A stretch of DNA of 64,000 nucleotides from Sandaracinus sp964481145 (GTDB lineage: Bacteria > Myxococcota_A > Polyangia > Polyangiales > Sandaracinaceae), in contig CAYZTA010000029.1 in NCBI GenBank assembly GCA_964481145.1, forward strand, positions 1 through 64,000, written 5' to 3'. The position numbers and the translations under genes were made by a program. Below the pieces are notes generated by a model. That model had not been told where the DNA came from. It saw only the letters and a list, made by a program, of their open reading frames with translations, and did no database searches. Positions 9,146 to 17,932 of the stretch are shown here, piece after piece (position 1 is the stretch's first letter; every line of letters starts with the position of its first letter).

Positions 9146-10234
9146 ATGCGCTCCGTGTTGCATGAATCGAACTTTCTTCCGGCTCCGGAACCTGTCGGAC
9201 GACCGTCGGTGTGGTCGCTTCTGCCCGATGATCTCGTTCGACTCGGACATTCTGGATCTGGAGAACAACTCTTCTCGCGGATTCAGCGCATTTCCACGTG
9301 GAGCTCCGAGGGGCCCAGTGTGGGGCGTTCGGGGCGCGCCGTTCTCGAAGGCTGTGATGTTCGATTGCCGCGCATCGTCGAGAGGCATCCGTCGGAGGAT
9401 GGCTCGACACGGGTGGTGATGGAGACGTTCGATGGCCATCGAATCGAAGCCGTGCACATGCCGCGCGCGGTGAAGAATCCACGCGTGACTTTTTGTGTGT
9501 CATCGCAGATCGGCTGCGCGATGGGTTGTACTTTTTGTGCGACGGGGACGATGGGGATCGTTCGCAATCTGAGCGCGGGTGAGATCGTGGGTCAGGTGCT
9601 CGCGCTCATGCGCGCTCTTGGGCCGGACAAGGGCCATGGGCTCAATCTCGTGTTCATGGGGATGGGGGAGCCTCTACACAATTTCGATCACGTGGCGCGC
9701 GCCATCGAAGTGTTGTGTCATCCGATGGGCGTCGGGATGAGCGCGAATCGCATCACGGTGTCGACCTCGGGGCTCGTACCAGGCATCGAGCGATTGGCCA
9801 AGCTCTCGGTGAGGCCGCTTCTCGCGCTGTCGCTCAACGCCACGACCGATGAGAAGCGTTCCAGCATCATGCCGGTGAATCGGGCGTTCGGGCTGGAGCG
9901 CTTGAAGCAAGCGTTGGAAGCTTATCCGCTGCGGCATGGCGAAAAGATGTTGATCGAGTACGTCCTTCTCGAGGGGGTGAACGATACGCTCGAGGACGCA
10001 GAGCGGCTCGCGGCTTTCGTGCGGGGTGTTCGACACAATGTGAACTTGATTCCGTTGAACGAACACGCGAGCACGTCTTTTCGTGCGCCGAAGAGTGAGT
10101 GGGTTCTGCGTTTTGCGAAGCGAGTGACGCACCTCGGTTGCTTCTGCACTGTGCGCGCGAACCGTGGCCGCGATGTGCGCGGTGCATGCGGTCAGTTGGT
10201 GCAAGTGAGCAGGTCCCGTTCGACGAATCTGTGA
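9146..10234 (+). CDS. rlmN: RlmN/Cfr-family radical SAM RNA methyltransferase
   Basis: Radical SAM enzyme of the RlmN/Cfr family, which methylates C2 (or C8) of an adenine in 23S rRNA and, for RlmN, some tRNAs. The iron-sulfur motif CxxxCxxC is present in CAMGCTFC. The Cys just before it (TFCVSSQ) matches E. coli Cys118, and the Cys in RGACGQL near the C-terminus matches Cys355, the methyl-carrying residue. At 362 aa the length fits. The first 95 residues match the usual RlmN N-terminal domain poorly, so it may be a divergent paralogue rather than the housekeeping copy. It begins a long plus-strand run, its stop directly abutting the next gene. Confidence 0.88.
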   Translation: MRSVLHESNFLPAPEPVGRPSVWSLLPDDLVRLGHSGSGEQLFSRIQRISTWSSEGPSVGRSGRAVLEGCDVRLPRIVERHPSEDGSTRVVMETFDGHRIEAVHMPRAVKNPRVTFCVSSQIGCAMGCTFCATGTMGIVRNLSAGEIVGQVLALMRALGPDKGHGLNLVFMGMGEPLHNFDHVARAIEVLCHPMGVGMSANRITVSTSGLVPGIERLAKLSVRPLLALSLNATTDEKRSSIMPVNRAFGLERLKQALEAYPLRHGEKMLIEYVLLEGVNDTLEDAERLAAFVRGVRHNVNLIPLNEHASTSFRAPKSEWVLRFAKRVTHLGCFCTVRANRGRDVRGACGQLVQVSRSRSTNL

Positions 10235-10243
10235 TTGCGCTCT

Positions 10244-12679
10244 ATGAGAGGGCGAGTGGAGAAAGACGAAGGTGTGGCGTCGCGCCGCGCGCGATGGCAG
10301 GGGCCCATCTTGGGTCTCGCGTCGGTGCGACTCGCGTGGGGTGTGGGCATTCTTCTGGCGATCGCGTTCGCTTCGCTTTCGCCGTTGATTGGCGTACCTG
10401 GACCGGAGAGCGCACTCATTCTGGGAGTGGCTCTGACGCCTTTCGTGGCGGCTGCCGGGGCACGGATTGCCATTGCCGCACGCACGCACCCCGTCTCACG
10501 CACAGGAGAGCTCCTCGAGCGTGGGCTCGCCGTGGCGATGGGTGCAGTGGTGCTGCCGACGCTCGTTCTCGCTCTGAACGGCATGCGCGTGCCGTGGTGT
10601 ACGCCTTGGGAAGGATTTGCGTTCATCGTGCTGGGTCCGCTGGCGGGCGCGGTGCTTGCGGCGATGGTGGGTGTGGCGGTCGGGACGATGGTGCGAGGAC
10701 CGCGGATTGCGACGATGCTCGCCACGGCATTTCCAATCGTTGCGACACTGGCGTCGTTTGGGCTGCTCTATTGTACGCCCGCGATCTTCGCGTACGGACA
10801 TTTCTTTGGATATTACCCAGGGACGCTCTACGACGCAGATGTCGCGATCGAAGCGCCATATTTGACGTTTCGTGCCCTCTCTCTGACGCAGATGGGCGCG
10901 ATCGTCGCGTGGATTCTCGCGACGGTCGATCCTGCAACCGCGCGGATGTCGTTCCGACGGGCGATGGAGCACCGAGGAACGCTCGTCGTGATGGCAGCGC
11001 TGTGGGGAGTGGCGTTCGTGGGCGAGTTGCGCGCGACCGATCTGCGTCATCGCAGCACGGCGGGATCGATCGAGGAGTACCTCGGAACGACGCTTCACGG
11101 GCAATACTGCGATGCGGTCGTGCCGCGCGAGCTTCCTCGTGAGCGCGGCTTACGCCTTCGCGATGATTGTGATTTGCGCGTGATGCAGATGTCCGATGCG
11201 CTCGGCGTGCACCCACCGGAGCGCGTGTCTGCGTTCTTTTTTCGCAGCACCAGCGAAAAACGCGAGCTCATGGGCGCGAGCCACACCTACATCGCCAAGC
11301 CGTGGCGGCGCGAAGTGTATCTTCAGATCGATGCGTGGCCTCATCCGGTGCTCGCGCATGAGATCGTGCATGTCGTCGCAGGTGAAGTGGGGGTGGGTCC
11401 GTTCAAAATTTCTGGAAGCGTCGGCGGTTGGCTTCCATCGGCAGGCATCATCGAGGGGCTCGCGGTGGCTCTTGCGTGGGAGGAGCGGGACGGTTTGACG
11501 CCACATCAATGGGCCCGCGCGATGATGGCGCTCGAACAGATGCCGTCGATCGAGAGCACCGAAGGGCTCGGGTTTTTGCTTCAGCCTGCGAGCCGCGCAT
11601 ACGTGACATCAGGCTCGTTCATGCGTTGGATTCTCGATACGCGCGGACCCGAGATCGTGCGTGAGATCTACCGCCGTGGCGATTACGCAGGTCCGCTCGA
11701 GACGAGTTTGTCCGAAGCAGAGGCGGAATGGCGTGCGTGGCTCGAGCGCGAAGTTCCGCTGCCTCCCGAAGCGCTCGCGATGGCGGAAGCGCGTTTCGAT
11801 CGGCCCGCGATCTTCTCACAGGTGTGTCCGCACACGGTCGCGGCGTTGATGGAAGAGGTGTCGGGAGATCTCGCGGCGGGAGACGATGCGCATGCGGCAC
11901 AAACTTGCGAGCGCGTGCTCGACATCGATCCGAACGATACACGCGCGCGCGCTTGGTTTGCGGTGTCTCTCGCGCGGCAAGGAGAGTTCGAGCGTGCACG
12001 ACGTGAGCTCGATCGATTGATCGGGCCGCCGAGCGCAGCACGGCCGGTGATACGTGCGGCGCGTCAGGGCATCGCAGATGCCCTTTGGTCGCGTGGTCAT
12101 TTGGAGGAAGCCGCGACGATGTATCGTGCTCTTCTCGATGAGCCGCTGGGCGATGAAGAAGCGCGGCAGATCGAAGTACGTCTTTTGGCTGTCGAGAGCG
12201 GGGCTCTCGAGAGGATGCAGCTGCAACAGCTGTTTGCACCGCCGCGCGAGATGCAGTCGGATGGTGTGACGGCGATGCAGGCGATGGGTCGGCTTCGTGA
12301 GCTGCGCACAGATGGGCTTGGCTCGTATCTCGAAGCGCGACAGATGATTGCGCGCGAGCGCTTCGACCTCGCGAAGACGGCGCTCGCCGAGATGGAGGCG
12401 CGAGGTTTGCCGAGTGAGCGCATGGGGCGCGAGGCGCGGCGCATGCGGGCGATGGCCATGTTCGGGGTGGGTGAGCGCGCACAGTCTCGCGCTCTTTGGC
12501 GCGAGATTTTTCACGATGCCCGTTCGACCGAAGCGGCGCGCGTGGAGGCGCTCGATTGGCTGGATCGGATCGAACGAGCGGGGCCATTGCCCGACATCGA
12601 AGATCGAGATGTCACCGAAGTTCCAAACCCGCAACCTTTGCCCGCTCCCGCGCCCGCGCCTTTGCCTGTGGCAGGATGA
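10244..12679 (+). CDS. Polytopic membrane protein with gluzincin-type HExxH site and TPR tail
   Basis: An 811-residue three-part protein. About six or seven hydrophobic segments occupy roughly residues 20-250. A zinc-peptidase site HEIVH follows at 372-376, with a likely third ligand in EGLA at Glu404; the 28-residue spacing fits a gluzincin (peptidase MA) fold. The C-terminal 330 residues are alpha-helical repeats resembling TPRs, and the end is Pro/Ala-rich. It may be a membrane-anchored protease whose repeats hold substrates, but this is inferred. The ATG at 10244 is chosen over the TTG at 10235; no strong ribosome site is visible. It follows the rlmN-like gene without a gap and precedes the phosphatase by four bases. 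Confidence 0.75.
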   Translation: MRGRVEKDEGVASRRARWQGPILGLASVRLAWGVGILLAIAFASLSPLIGVPGPESALILGVALTPFVAAAGARIAIAARTHPVSRTGELLERGLAVAMGAVVLPTLVLALNGMRVPWCTPWEGFAFIVLGPLAGAVLAAMVGVAVGTMVRGPRIATMLATAFPIVATLASFGLLYCTPAIFAYGHFFGYYPGTLYDADVAIEAPYLTFRALSLTQMGAIVAWILATVDPATARMSFRRAMEHRGTLVVMAALWGVAFVGELRATDLRHRSTAGSIEEYLGTTLHGQYCDAVVPRELPRERGLRLRDDCDLRVMQMSDALGVHPPERVSAFFFRSTSEKRELMGASHTYIAKPWRREVYLQIDAWPHPVLAHEIVHVVAGEVGVGPFKISGSVGGWLPSAGIIEGLAVALAWEERDGLTPHQWARAMMALEQMPSIESTEGLGFLLQPASRAYVTSGSFMRWILDTRGPEIVREIYRRGDYAGPLETSLSEAEAEWRAWLEREVPLPPEALAMAEARFDRPAIFSQVCPHTVAALMEEVSGDLAAGDDAHAAQTCERVLDIDPNDTRARAWFAVSLARQGEFERARRELDRLIGPPSAARPVIRAARQGIADALWSRGHLEEAATMYRALLDEPLGDEEARQIEVRLLAVESGALERMQLQQLFAPPREMQSDGVTAMQAMGRLRELRTDGLGSYLEARQMIARERFDLAKTALAEMEARGLPSERMGREARRMRAMAMFGVGERAQSRALWREIFHDARSTEAARVEALDWLDRIERAGPLPDIEDRDVTEVPNPQPLPAPAPAPLPVAG

Positions 12680-12683
12680 AGTG

Positions 12684-13661
12684 ATGAGCTTTCGGCGAAT
12701 CATGCCTTTTGTGCTGATTTTGGGTGCCTTCTCGCTCATCGCGTGTTCGGAGGGATCGCGTGCGCGCGAGCCTTCTTCCCGTGTGTCGCGTGAGGCGTCT
12801 GCTCCATCGCCGTTGCCCCCTTCGAGATATCCACCGCCGCCACGTCTCGTTGCCATAGGTGATGTGCATGGCGACCTCGACTCCTTTCTGAGTGCGCTTC
12901 GTGTGGCAGGTGCGATCGACACCGCGAATCATTGGAGCGGTGGTGGGTTGTGGGTCGTTCAAGTCGGTGATTTGCTCGATCGCGGTGAACAAGAAGACGA
13001 AGTTCTCGCGCTCGTTTCGCGTCTCGAGCGCGAGGCGCAGGCGGCAGGGGGTCGTTTCATCGCCATTCATGGCAATCACGAGCTCATGAACGCGCAGGGA
13101 GATTTTCGATATGTGATGCAGGATGGCTTCGACGATTTTGCATCGTATGCGCGACAAGCCCCACCCGCATTGCGACGTGCGGAGATTCCTCCGCGCATGC
13201 TTGGGCGTGCGGTTGCATTTGCGCCTGGAGGGCCCATCGCGCGCGAGCTTGCGGCGCGCAATACGGTCGTTGTCGTTGGGGACACCGTGTTCGTGCATGG
13301 AGGGCTCGACCCCACGCTGCTCAGCCGTGGGATCGACGTGATCAACCGTGAAGTGCGCGCGTTTTTGCTTGGAGAAGCGCCGCTTCCGCCTGCTCTCGCG
13401 GGTGAGAACAGCCCGGTGTGGCACCGCGGTTTCGCGCTCTCTGACGATGAAGAGACGTGCGCGATGCTTGCCGAGACGCTCTCTCGTGTGGGGGCGAGAC
13501 GCATGGTGATCGGACACACGGTGCAGCGTGACGGCATCGAATCGGGATGTGGTGGCCGCGTGTGGCGCGTCGATGTGGGGCTTGCGCGCCACTACGGCGG
13601 CCCGATCGAGGTGCTCGAAATCGAGGGGGAACACGTGGAGGTACTCGCCGCCGATCGTTGA
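12684..13661 (+). CDS. Shewanella-like PPP-family phosphatase, predicted lipoprotein
   Basis: A 325-residue metallophosphoesterase of the PPP superfamily. Start ATG 12684 is set by AGGA at 12673-12676; only four bases separate it from the upstream stop. A lipoprotein signal ends in LIACS (about residue 18). The metal-site blocks are in order: IGDVHGD, VGDLLDRG, IHGNHELMN with the following GDFRYV, and IGHTVQ. The GNHE-MN...GDFRYV combination is characteristic of Shewanella-like phosphatases (SLP), the bacterial relatives of a plant and protist phosphatase group. Most likely it removes phosphate from a protein or small ester in the periplasm or at the outer membrane. The substrate is unknown. 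Confidence 0.88.
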   Translation: MSFRRIMPFVLILGAFSLIACSEGSRAREPSSRVSREASAPSPLPPSRYPPPPRLVAIGDVHGDLDSFLSALRVAGAIDTANHWSGGGLWVVQVGDLLDRGEQEDEVLALVSRLEREAQAAGGRFIAIHGNHELMNAQGDFRYVMQDGFDDFASYARQAPPALRRAEIPPRMLGRAVAFAPGGPIARELAARNTVVVVGDTVFVHGGLDPTLLSRGIDVINREVRAFLLGEAPLPPALAGENSPVWHRGFALSDDEETCAMLAETLSRVGARRMVIGHTVQRDGIESGCGGRVWRVDVGLARHYGGPIEVLEIEGEHVEVLAADR

Positions 13662-13699
13662 CGCACGCTTCACGTGCGAACGCATGTACACTCCGGCAC

Positions 13700-16600
13700 G
13701 TGGCTCGACTCTTCCCTTCGTCAGTGATTTCCTCGTTCTTCCTGCTCTTTGCGACAGCCTGCGGTGACGGCAGTCCATCCATCGGTGTCGATGCAGGCGA
13801 GATGGCAGATGCGAGTGCTTCGGAGTGCATGGTCGATCGTGATTGTGACAACGACCTCTTCTGCGATGGAACCGAGCGATGTGTTGCTTCGCGGTGTGTC
13901 GCGGGTTCGGCGCGTTGTCTCGCGGCTCAAACATGTGACGAGACGTTGGCTCGGTGCGTCACGGACTGCTCAGCGGCCACCGATGCCGATGGGGATGGCC
14001 GCGTGGCGGCCGATTGCGGCGGCGATGATTGTGACGATTCGGATCCTCGTAGATTTCCGGGAAACATCGAGGTGTGCGATGCGGAAGGGCTCGACGAGGA
14101 TTGCGACGCAACGACGCTCGCAGGACCCGAAGGCGACCGCGATGGAGATGGCGCGATCTCCGCGATGTGCTGTCAGGCCGCTTCGCGTGGTGTGCTGATC
14201 TGCGGTGACGATTGCGATGATGACCGCTCCGGTGTCAATCCTGGGGCGGTCGAGGTTTGTAATGGCGTGGACGATGATTGCAACGGTCTGCTCGATCATC
14301 CCGCCGAAGACAACGATGGCGACGGACATGCCGATGTCCTTTGTGCGGGCGAGCTCGCGAGCGATTGCGACGACACCGATCCGCGTGTGTACTTCGATGC
14401 ACCCGAAATCTGTGATGGGCGCGACAACGATTGCCGTATCGAGGGTGTCCGTTCACGCGTGGCGAGCGCCGAGCCTGGTGAAGACGATGATGGAGATGGC
14501 CATGCGGCGCTCTCGTCGTCATGCCTGACGGATCCAGGTGCGCTGCCAAAGGATGATTGCGATGATTCTCGCGCCGCGACCTATCCGGGTGCGTTCGAAG
14601 TGTGTAACGGAATCGATGACGATTGCGATGGCGTCATCGACGATCTCGATGGAAGCACGAGGGCAGGCACGGCCTGCGTGCCGCGCATGGTCGCGGCGGG
14701 AGGCGAGCATACGTGCGCGATCCGTCCTGATGGGCGGGTGGTGTGTTGGGGTGGCAACTCGCTTGGAGAGCTCGGAGACGTTGCGGCCACGCTCGATGAG
14801 GCGGTGCTCGTGACAGGAATCGAACACGCACAGCAGATCGAAGCCGGGAATGGCACGACGTGTGTGCGCGGTGCAGGTGGCGTGCTCACGTGTTGGGGAT
14901 GGGATGGGCTTCTTGGTGCGCGCGTGCCATTTTTTAACGCAATTGGGGGTGGTTTCGGACGTGTTGCGAGCCTCGGTGCCGTGAGCGATGTGTCTCTCGG
15001 AGGAGTCCACGCGTGCGCGATTCGCGAAGGTCGCGTCGTGTGTTGGGGAGGCAACTGCCAAGGTGTGGTCGATGGCACGACGAGCGAGTGCGCTCCGGAC
15101 ACCGCGCAGGCACCCACGGAGATCGTGGGGATCACAGATGCAGTGCAGGTCGACGCGGGACAGCTCCTCAATTGCGCGGTGCGTTCATCGGGGACCGTGA
15201 CGTGTTGGGGACCCAACTATTCTGGCATGTTGGGTGACGGGACGACGACGACTCCAGGGGTCGTCAATGTGCGCGGAATCACCGATGCCGTCGAAGTGGC
15301 GGTGGGAGCAGACTTCGCGTGCGCACGTCACGCGGGCGGCGCGGTTTCATGTTGGGGATCCGCATCCGATGGGCGCCTCGGGTGTCTTGGGACGGCAGGG
15401 TGTCCTGGTTCAGGCGTTCATGTCTCCACTGTGCCGGTGCGGGTCACGGGGTTGGATGACGCGGTGCGGATCGAATCGGGCGCAGGGCAGCATGCCTGTG
15501 CGCTGCGGAGGACAGGGACTCTGGTTTGTTGGGGTGACAACTCGTACGGGCAACTCGGGGATGATTCGTGGACAGGCTCGGGGACGACCAGCGGTGTGGA
15601 CGCGTTTGCTCCGGTGGGAGTCGTCGAACTCGATGAGGTCGTCGATTTCACGGTTGGTGTCGCGCACACATGCGCCACGCGCGTGGACGGGACGTACTGT
15701 TGGGGCAGGGGCGATCGACGTCAGCTCGGCGATGGTCGTACGGATCACGTGTCGAGTTACCCAACGTCAGGATATCTACGCACGACGCGCCCCGTGCGTG
15801 TCTCGGCGATCGTCGCACCCATCGATGTCGAAGCTGGGTATGACGAGAGTTGTTTCGTCCGGCATGACGGCCGCGTGCTCTGCGCGGGCAACGATGTATG
15901 GGGAGAGATCGCGCCCGCGGGGGCGCCCTACCGAGGGATTCCGATGCCCGCATATGAGCGCGACGATCTCGTCTCCGTTCACGTGAGCATTCATGCGGGA
16001 TGTCGCGTGGCGCGCACGGGCGAGTTCATTTGCAATGCACGTTATCCCGGCAACCTCGCGACAGCCGTGGGCACTTTCGATGCCATCGGGGTGTCTGTGG
16101 GAGACGATTTTGCGTGCGCGCTCGAGCGCGACGAAACCGTTTCTTGTTACGGACGCAATGGTGCAGGGCAGCTCGGTGCTGATTACACGCAACTCTCGTC
16201 GTCGGTGCTCTTGCCGGTTTCGAGGCTCGAGGGCGTCAAGGAGATCGCGACGGGCACTTCGCACGCATGCGCTCGCACGTCGGACTCGGTGCATTGTTGG
16301 GGGCGCGGCACCGAAGGTCAGCTCGGCAGCGCGCGGGTTTCTCGCGCACCTTCGCCGCTCCCGGTGGCTCAGTTCCCTGCGAGACCCATCGACATCGATG
16401 CGTACGAACACACGACATGCGCCGTGCTCGTGGACGGACGTGTGTATTGCTGGGGTGAAGCGCTCGGACCCTGGCCTGGCTCCGCATCCCCCGAACCGAT
16501 CGTGGGCTTTGTAGGGGAAGCCGAGCAGGTCACGGTGGGCGGTCAGCATGCCTGTATTCGAACACGCGATGGGCGTGCGTATTGTTTCGGCTCGGGCGAG

Positions 16601-16831
16601 AACGGAAGGCTTGGTCATGGGAGCACCGCTTCGAGTGCGGTGCCAGTTCCGGTCCCAGCGCTCCGCAACATCGTGTCCATCGACTGCGGCCGGCAGCATT
16701 GCTGTGCAGTGCGTGCCAGCGGGCAGGCTGTGTGCTGGGGGGCGGGTGGGTTTTGGCTTGGCAATGGCGCTGCTGAGGAGCCCATCGCGGATCAGCTCGT
16801 GCCGCGAATGGCCATCGACATTGGCCGTTGA
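13700..16831 (+). CDS. Lipoprotein with MopE-type metal-binding repeats and RCC1 propeller
   Basis: About 1043 residues from the GTG at 13700, chosen because it directly precedes a lipoprotein signal (FFLLFATACG); no clear ribosome site supports it. Residues of about 95-325 hold five or six Cys/Asp-rich units of the form DCDD-x-PG-x-EVCNGVDDDCNG with DxDGDG loops, as in myxobacterial MopE-motif proteins that probably bind calcium. From about residue 330 to the end run many RCC1-type repeats marked by CWG (for example RVVCWGGNSLGELGD), predicted to form one or two seven-bladed propellers. It is a surface protein, with binding or adhesion as the likely role; the partner is unknown. Confidence 0.85.
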   Translation: MARLFPSSVISSFFLLFATACGDGSPSIGVDAGEMADASASECMVDRDCDNDLFCDGTERCVASRCVAGSARCLAAQTCDETLARCVTDCSAATDADGDGRVAADCGGDDCDDSDPRRFPGNIEVCDAEGLDEDCDATTLAGPEGDRDGDGAISAMCCQAASRGVLICGDDCDDDRSGVNPGAVEVCNGVDDDCNGLLDHPAEDNDGDGHADVLCAGELASDCDDTDPRVYFDAPEICDGRDNDCRIEGVRSRVASAEPGEDDDGDGHAALSSSCLTDPGALPKDDCDDSRAATYPGAFEVCNGIDDDCDGVIDDLDGSTRAGTACVPRMVAAGGEHTCAIRPDGRVVCWGGNSLGELGDVAATLDEAVLVTGIEHAQQIEAGNGTTCVRGAGGVLTCWGWDGLLGARVPFFNAIGGGFGRVASLGAVSDVSLGGVHACAIREGRVVCWGGNCQGVVDGTTSECAPDTAQAPTEIVGITDAVQVDAGQLLNCAVRSSGTVTCWGPNYSGMLGDGTTTTPGVVNVRGITDAVEVAVGADFACARHAGGAVSCWGSASDGRLGCLGTAGCPGSGVHVSTVPVRVTGLDDAVRIESGAGQHACALRRTGTLVCWGDNSYGQLGDDSWTGSGTTSGVDAFAPVGVVELDEVVDFTVGVAHTCATRVDGTYCWGRGDRRQLGDGRTDHVSSYPTSGYLRTTRPVRVSAIVAPIDVEAGYDESCFVRHDGRVLCAGNDVWGEIAPAGAPYRGIPMPAYERDDLVSVHVSIHAGCRVARTGEFICNARYPGNLATAVGTFDAIGVSVGDDFACALERDETVSCYGRNGAGQLGADYTQLSSSVLLPVSRLEGVKEIATGTSHACARTSDSVHCWGRGTEGQLGSARVSRAPSPLPVAQFPARPIDIDAYEHTTCAVLVDGRVYCWGEALGPWPGSASPEPIVGFVGEAEQVTVGGQHACIRTRDGRAYCFGSGENGRLGHGSTASSAVPVPVPALRNIVSIDCGRQHCCAVRASGQAVCWGAGGFWLGNGAAEEPIADQLVPRMAIDIGR

Positions 16832-16848
16832 ACTTGCATAAAGGCGAT

Positions 16849-17550
16849 GTGTTCGCGAGGATGACGTCCATGGCACTCGATCGAATCCAACATCGTGTTC
16901 TGCGGGAGCTTGCGAAATGGAAGAGCGATTTCGAGGGCGCACTCCACGTCCGTGGAGAGGTGCAGGCGGAGGAGATCCTCGCAGACGCTGAGCAGCATCT
17001 CGTGGCGATGTTGTCCTCGATTCCCGATCCCGGCTGGAGTGCGCCGCACATGCGTGCATTCACGATGAGTGGCGCGATCTATGTGGCGTTCTATCTCGCG
17101 CTTTCTGCACGCAGTTACGACGCTGCGCGAGCATGGGATATTTGCGAACTGGCGACACGCACACATTTCGAGCGAATGAGTCCGATGGAAAAGCGCATGG
17201 CGTCCGACGGGCTCTTCGGCTGGCCCATGAAAGCGCTTTCACGCTGGCTCGCCAAGCGCTCGGCCAAGACGCCAGTCGGCGGATGGATCTTCGATTTCGT
17301 GGAAGGTGAAAAAGGACGCTTCGATTACGGGGTCGACTACAAGCGTTGCGCGATTCGTGAGCTCGCGATCGAGCATGGCGCAGCCGAGTTTGCGCCGTTC
17401 ATTTGCCTCGCCGATATCCAAGGCAGCGAACTTTTCGGCTGGGGATTGCACCGTGACGAGACGCTCGCGCAAGGCGGATCTCAGTGCGATTTCCGGTTCC
17501 GACGCGGTGGTGAGACGCAGATCAAAGTGCGGCTGCCCGTGATTTCGTAG
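16849..17550 (+). CDS. L-2-amino-thiazoline-4-carboxylic acid hydrolase-like protein
   Basis: A protein of about 233 residues whose C-terminal 90 residues (FICLADIQGSELFGWGL and the following GGSQCDFRFRRGG) resemble the ATC hydrolase family, named after a Pseudomonas enzyme that opens an aminothiazoline ring on the way to L-cysteine. Most family members are uncharacterised, and no other cysteine-from-thiazoline gene is nearby, so the reaction is not assured. The GTG at 16849 follows AAAGG by a few bases; ATGs at 16861 and 16870 are alternatives. No signal peptide is present, so it should be cytoplasmic. It lies in the middle of a same-strand run of envelope genes. Confidence 0.7.
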   Translation: MFARMTSMALDRIQHRVLRELAKWKSDFEGALHVRGEVQAEEILADAEQHLVAMLSSIPDPGWSAPHMRAFTMSGAIYVAFYLALSARSYDAARAWDICELATRTHFERMSPMEKRMASDGLFGWPMKALSRWLAKRSAKTPVGGWIFDFVEGEKGRFDYGVDYKRCAIRELAIEHGAAEFAPFICLADIQGSELFGWGLHRDETLAQGGSQCDFRFRRGGETQIKVRLPVIS

Positions 17551-17590
17551 CCCATCGCGCGCGGCTGCGATATAGATCCGGCGCTGTTTC

Positions 17591-17932
17591 ATGAACGACG
17601 ATGAACATCGCGAGAGCGAACGAGCGCCGATCCGGTCGGAACGTGTGAAGAAGTCGGCGCGGCGCGCGCAGCTCGAGGGGCCTTTGGAGTTGCCGAACAT
17701 CGATACGCCCGAAGGAGAGCTTCTCCGTGAAGCGCATGCCGCGTTCGAAGCCGGCAACTATGCTCGAGTGCGCGAGTCGACGGATCGACTCAGCGCGGCG
17801 ACGGATGCGCAAATCGTCGACGCGGCCGCCGATTTGCGTCGGAGAGTCTCGGTCGATCCAGTACAAATCGTGTTCCTCACCGCGTGCCTCTGCGCACTCC
17901 TCGCAATCACGTACATCTACATTCTCCGATGA
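17591..17932 (+). CDS. Small tail-anchored membrane protein
   Basis: 113 residues: a charged, disordered N-terminus, a short helical stretch around residues 40-85 that looks like half a TPR (EGELLREAHAAFEAGNYARV), and one hydrophobic segment at the extreme C-terminus (about 92-112), which would anchor it with the bulk in the cytoplasm. No family is recognised. Its stop overlaps the ATG of the next lipoprotein gene by four bases (ATGA), so the two are probably translationally coupled. Confidence 0.7.
   Translation: MNDDEHRESERAPIRSERVKKSARRAQLEGPLELPNIDTPEGELLREAHAAFEAGNYARVRESTDRLSAATDAQIVDAAADLRRRVSVDPVQIVFLTACLCALLAITYIYILR

Noticed and set aside
15776..17059. A 427-codon minus-strand frame opposite the RCC1 repeats
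   Set aside because: Antisense to clear CWG-marked repeats; no start signal or family resemblance.
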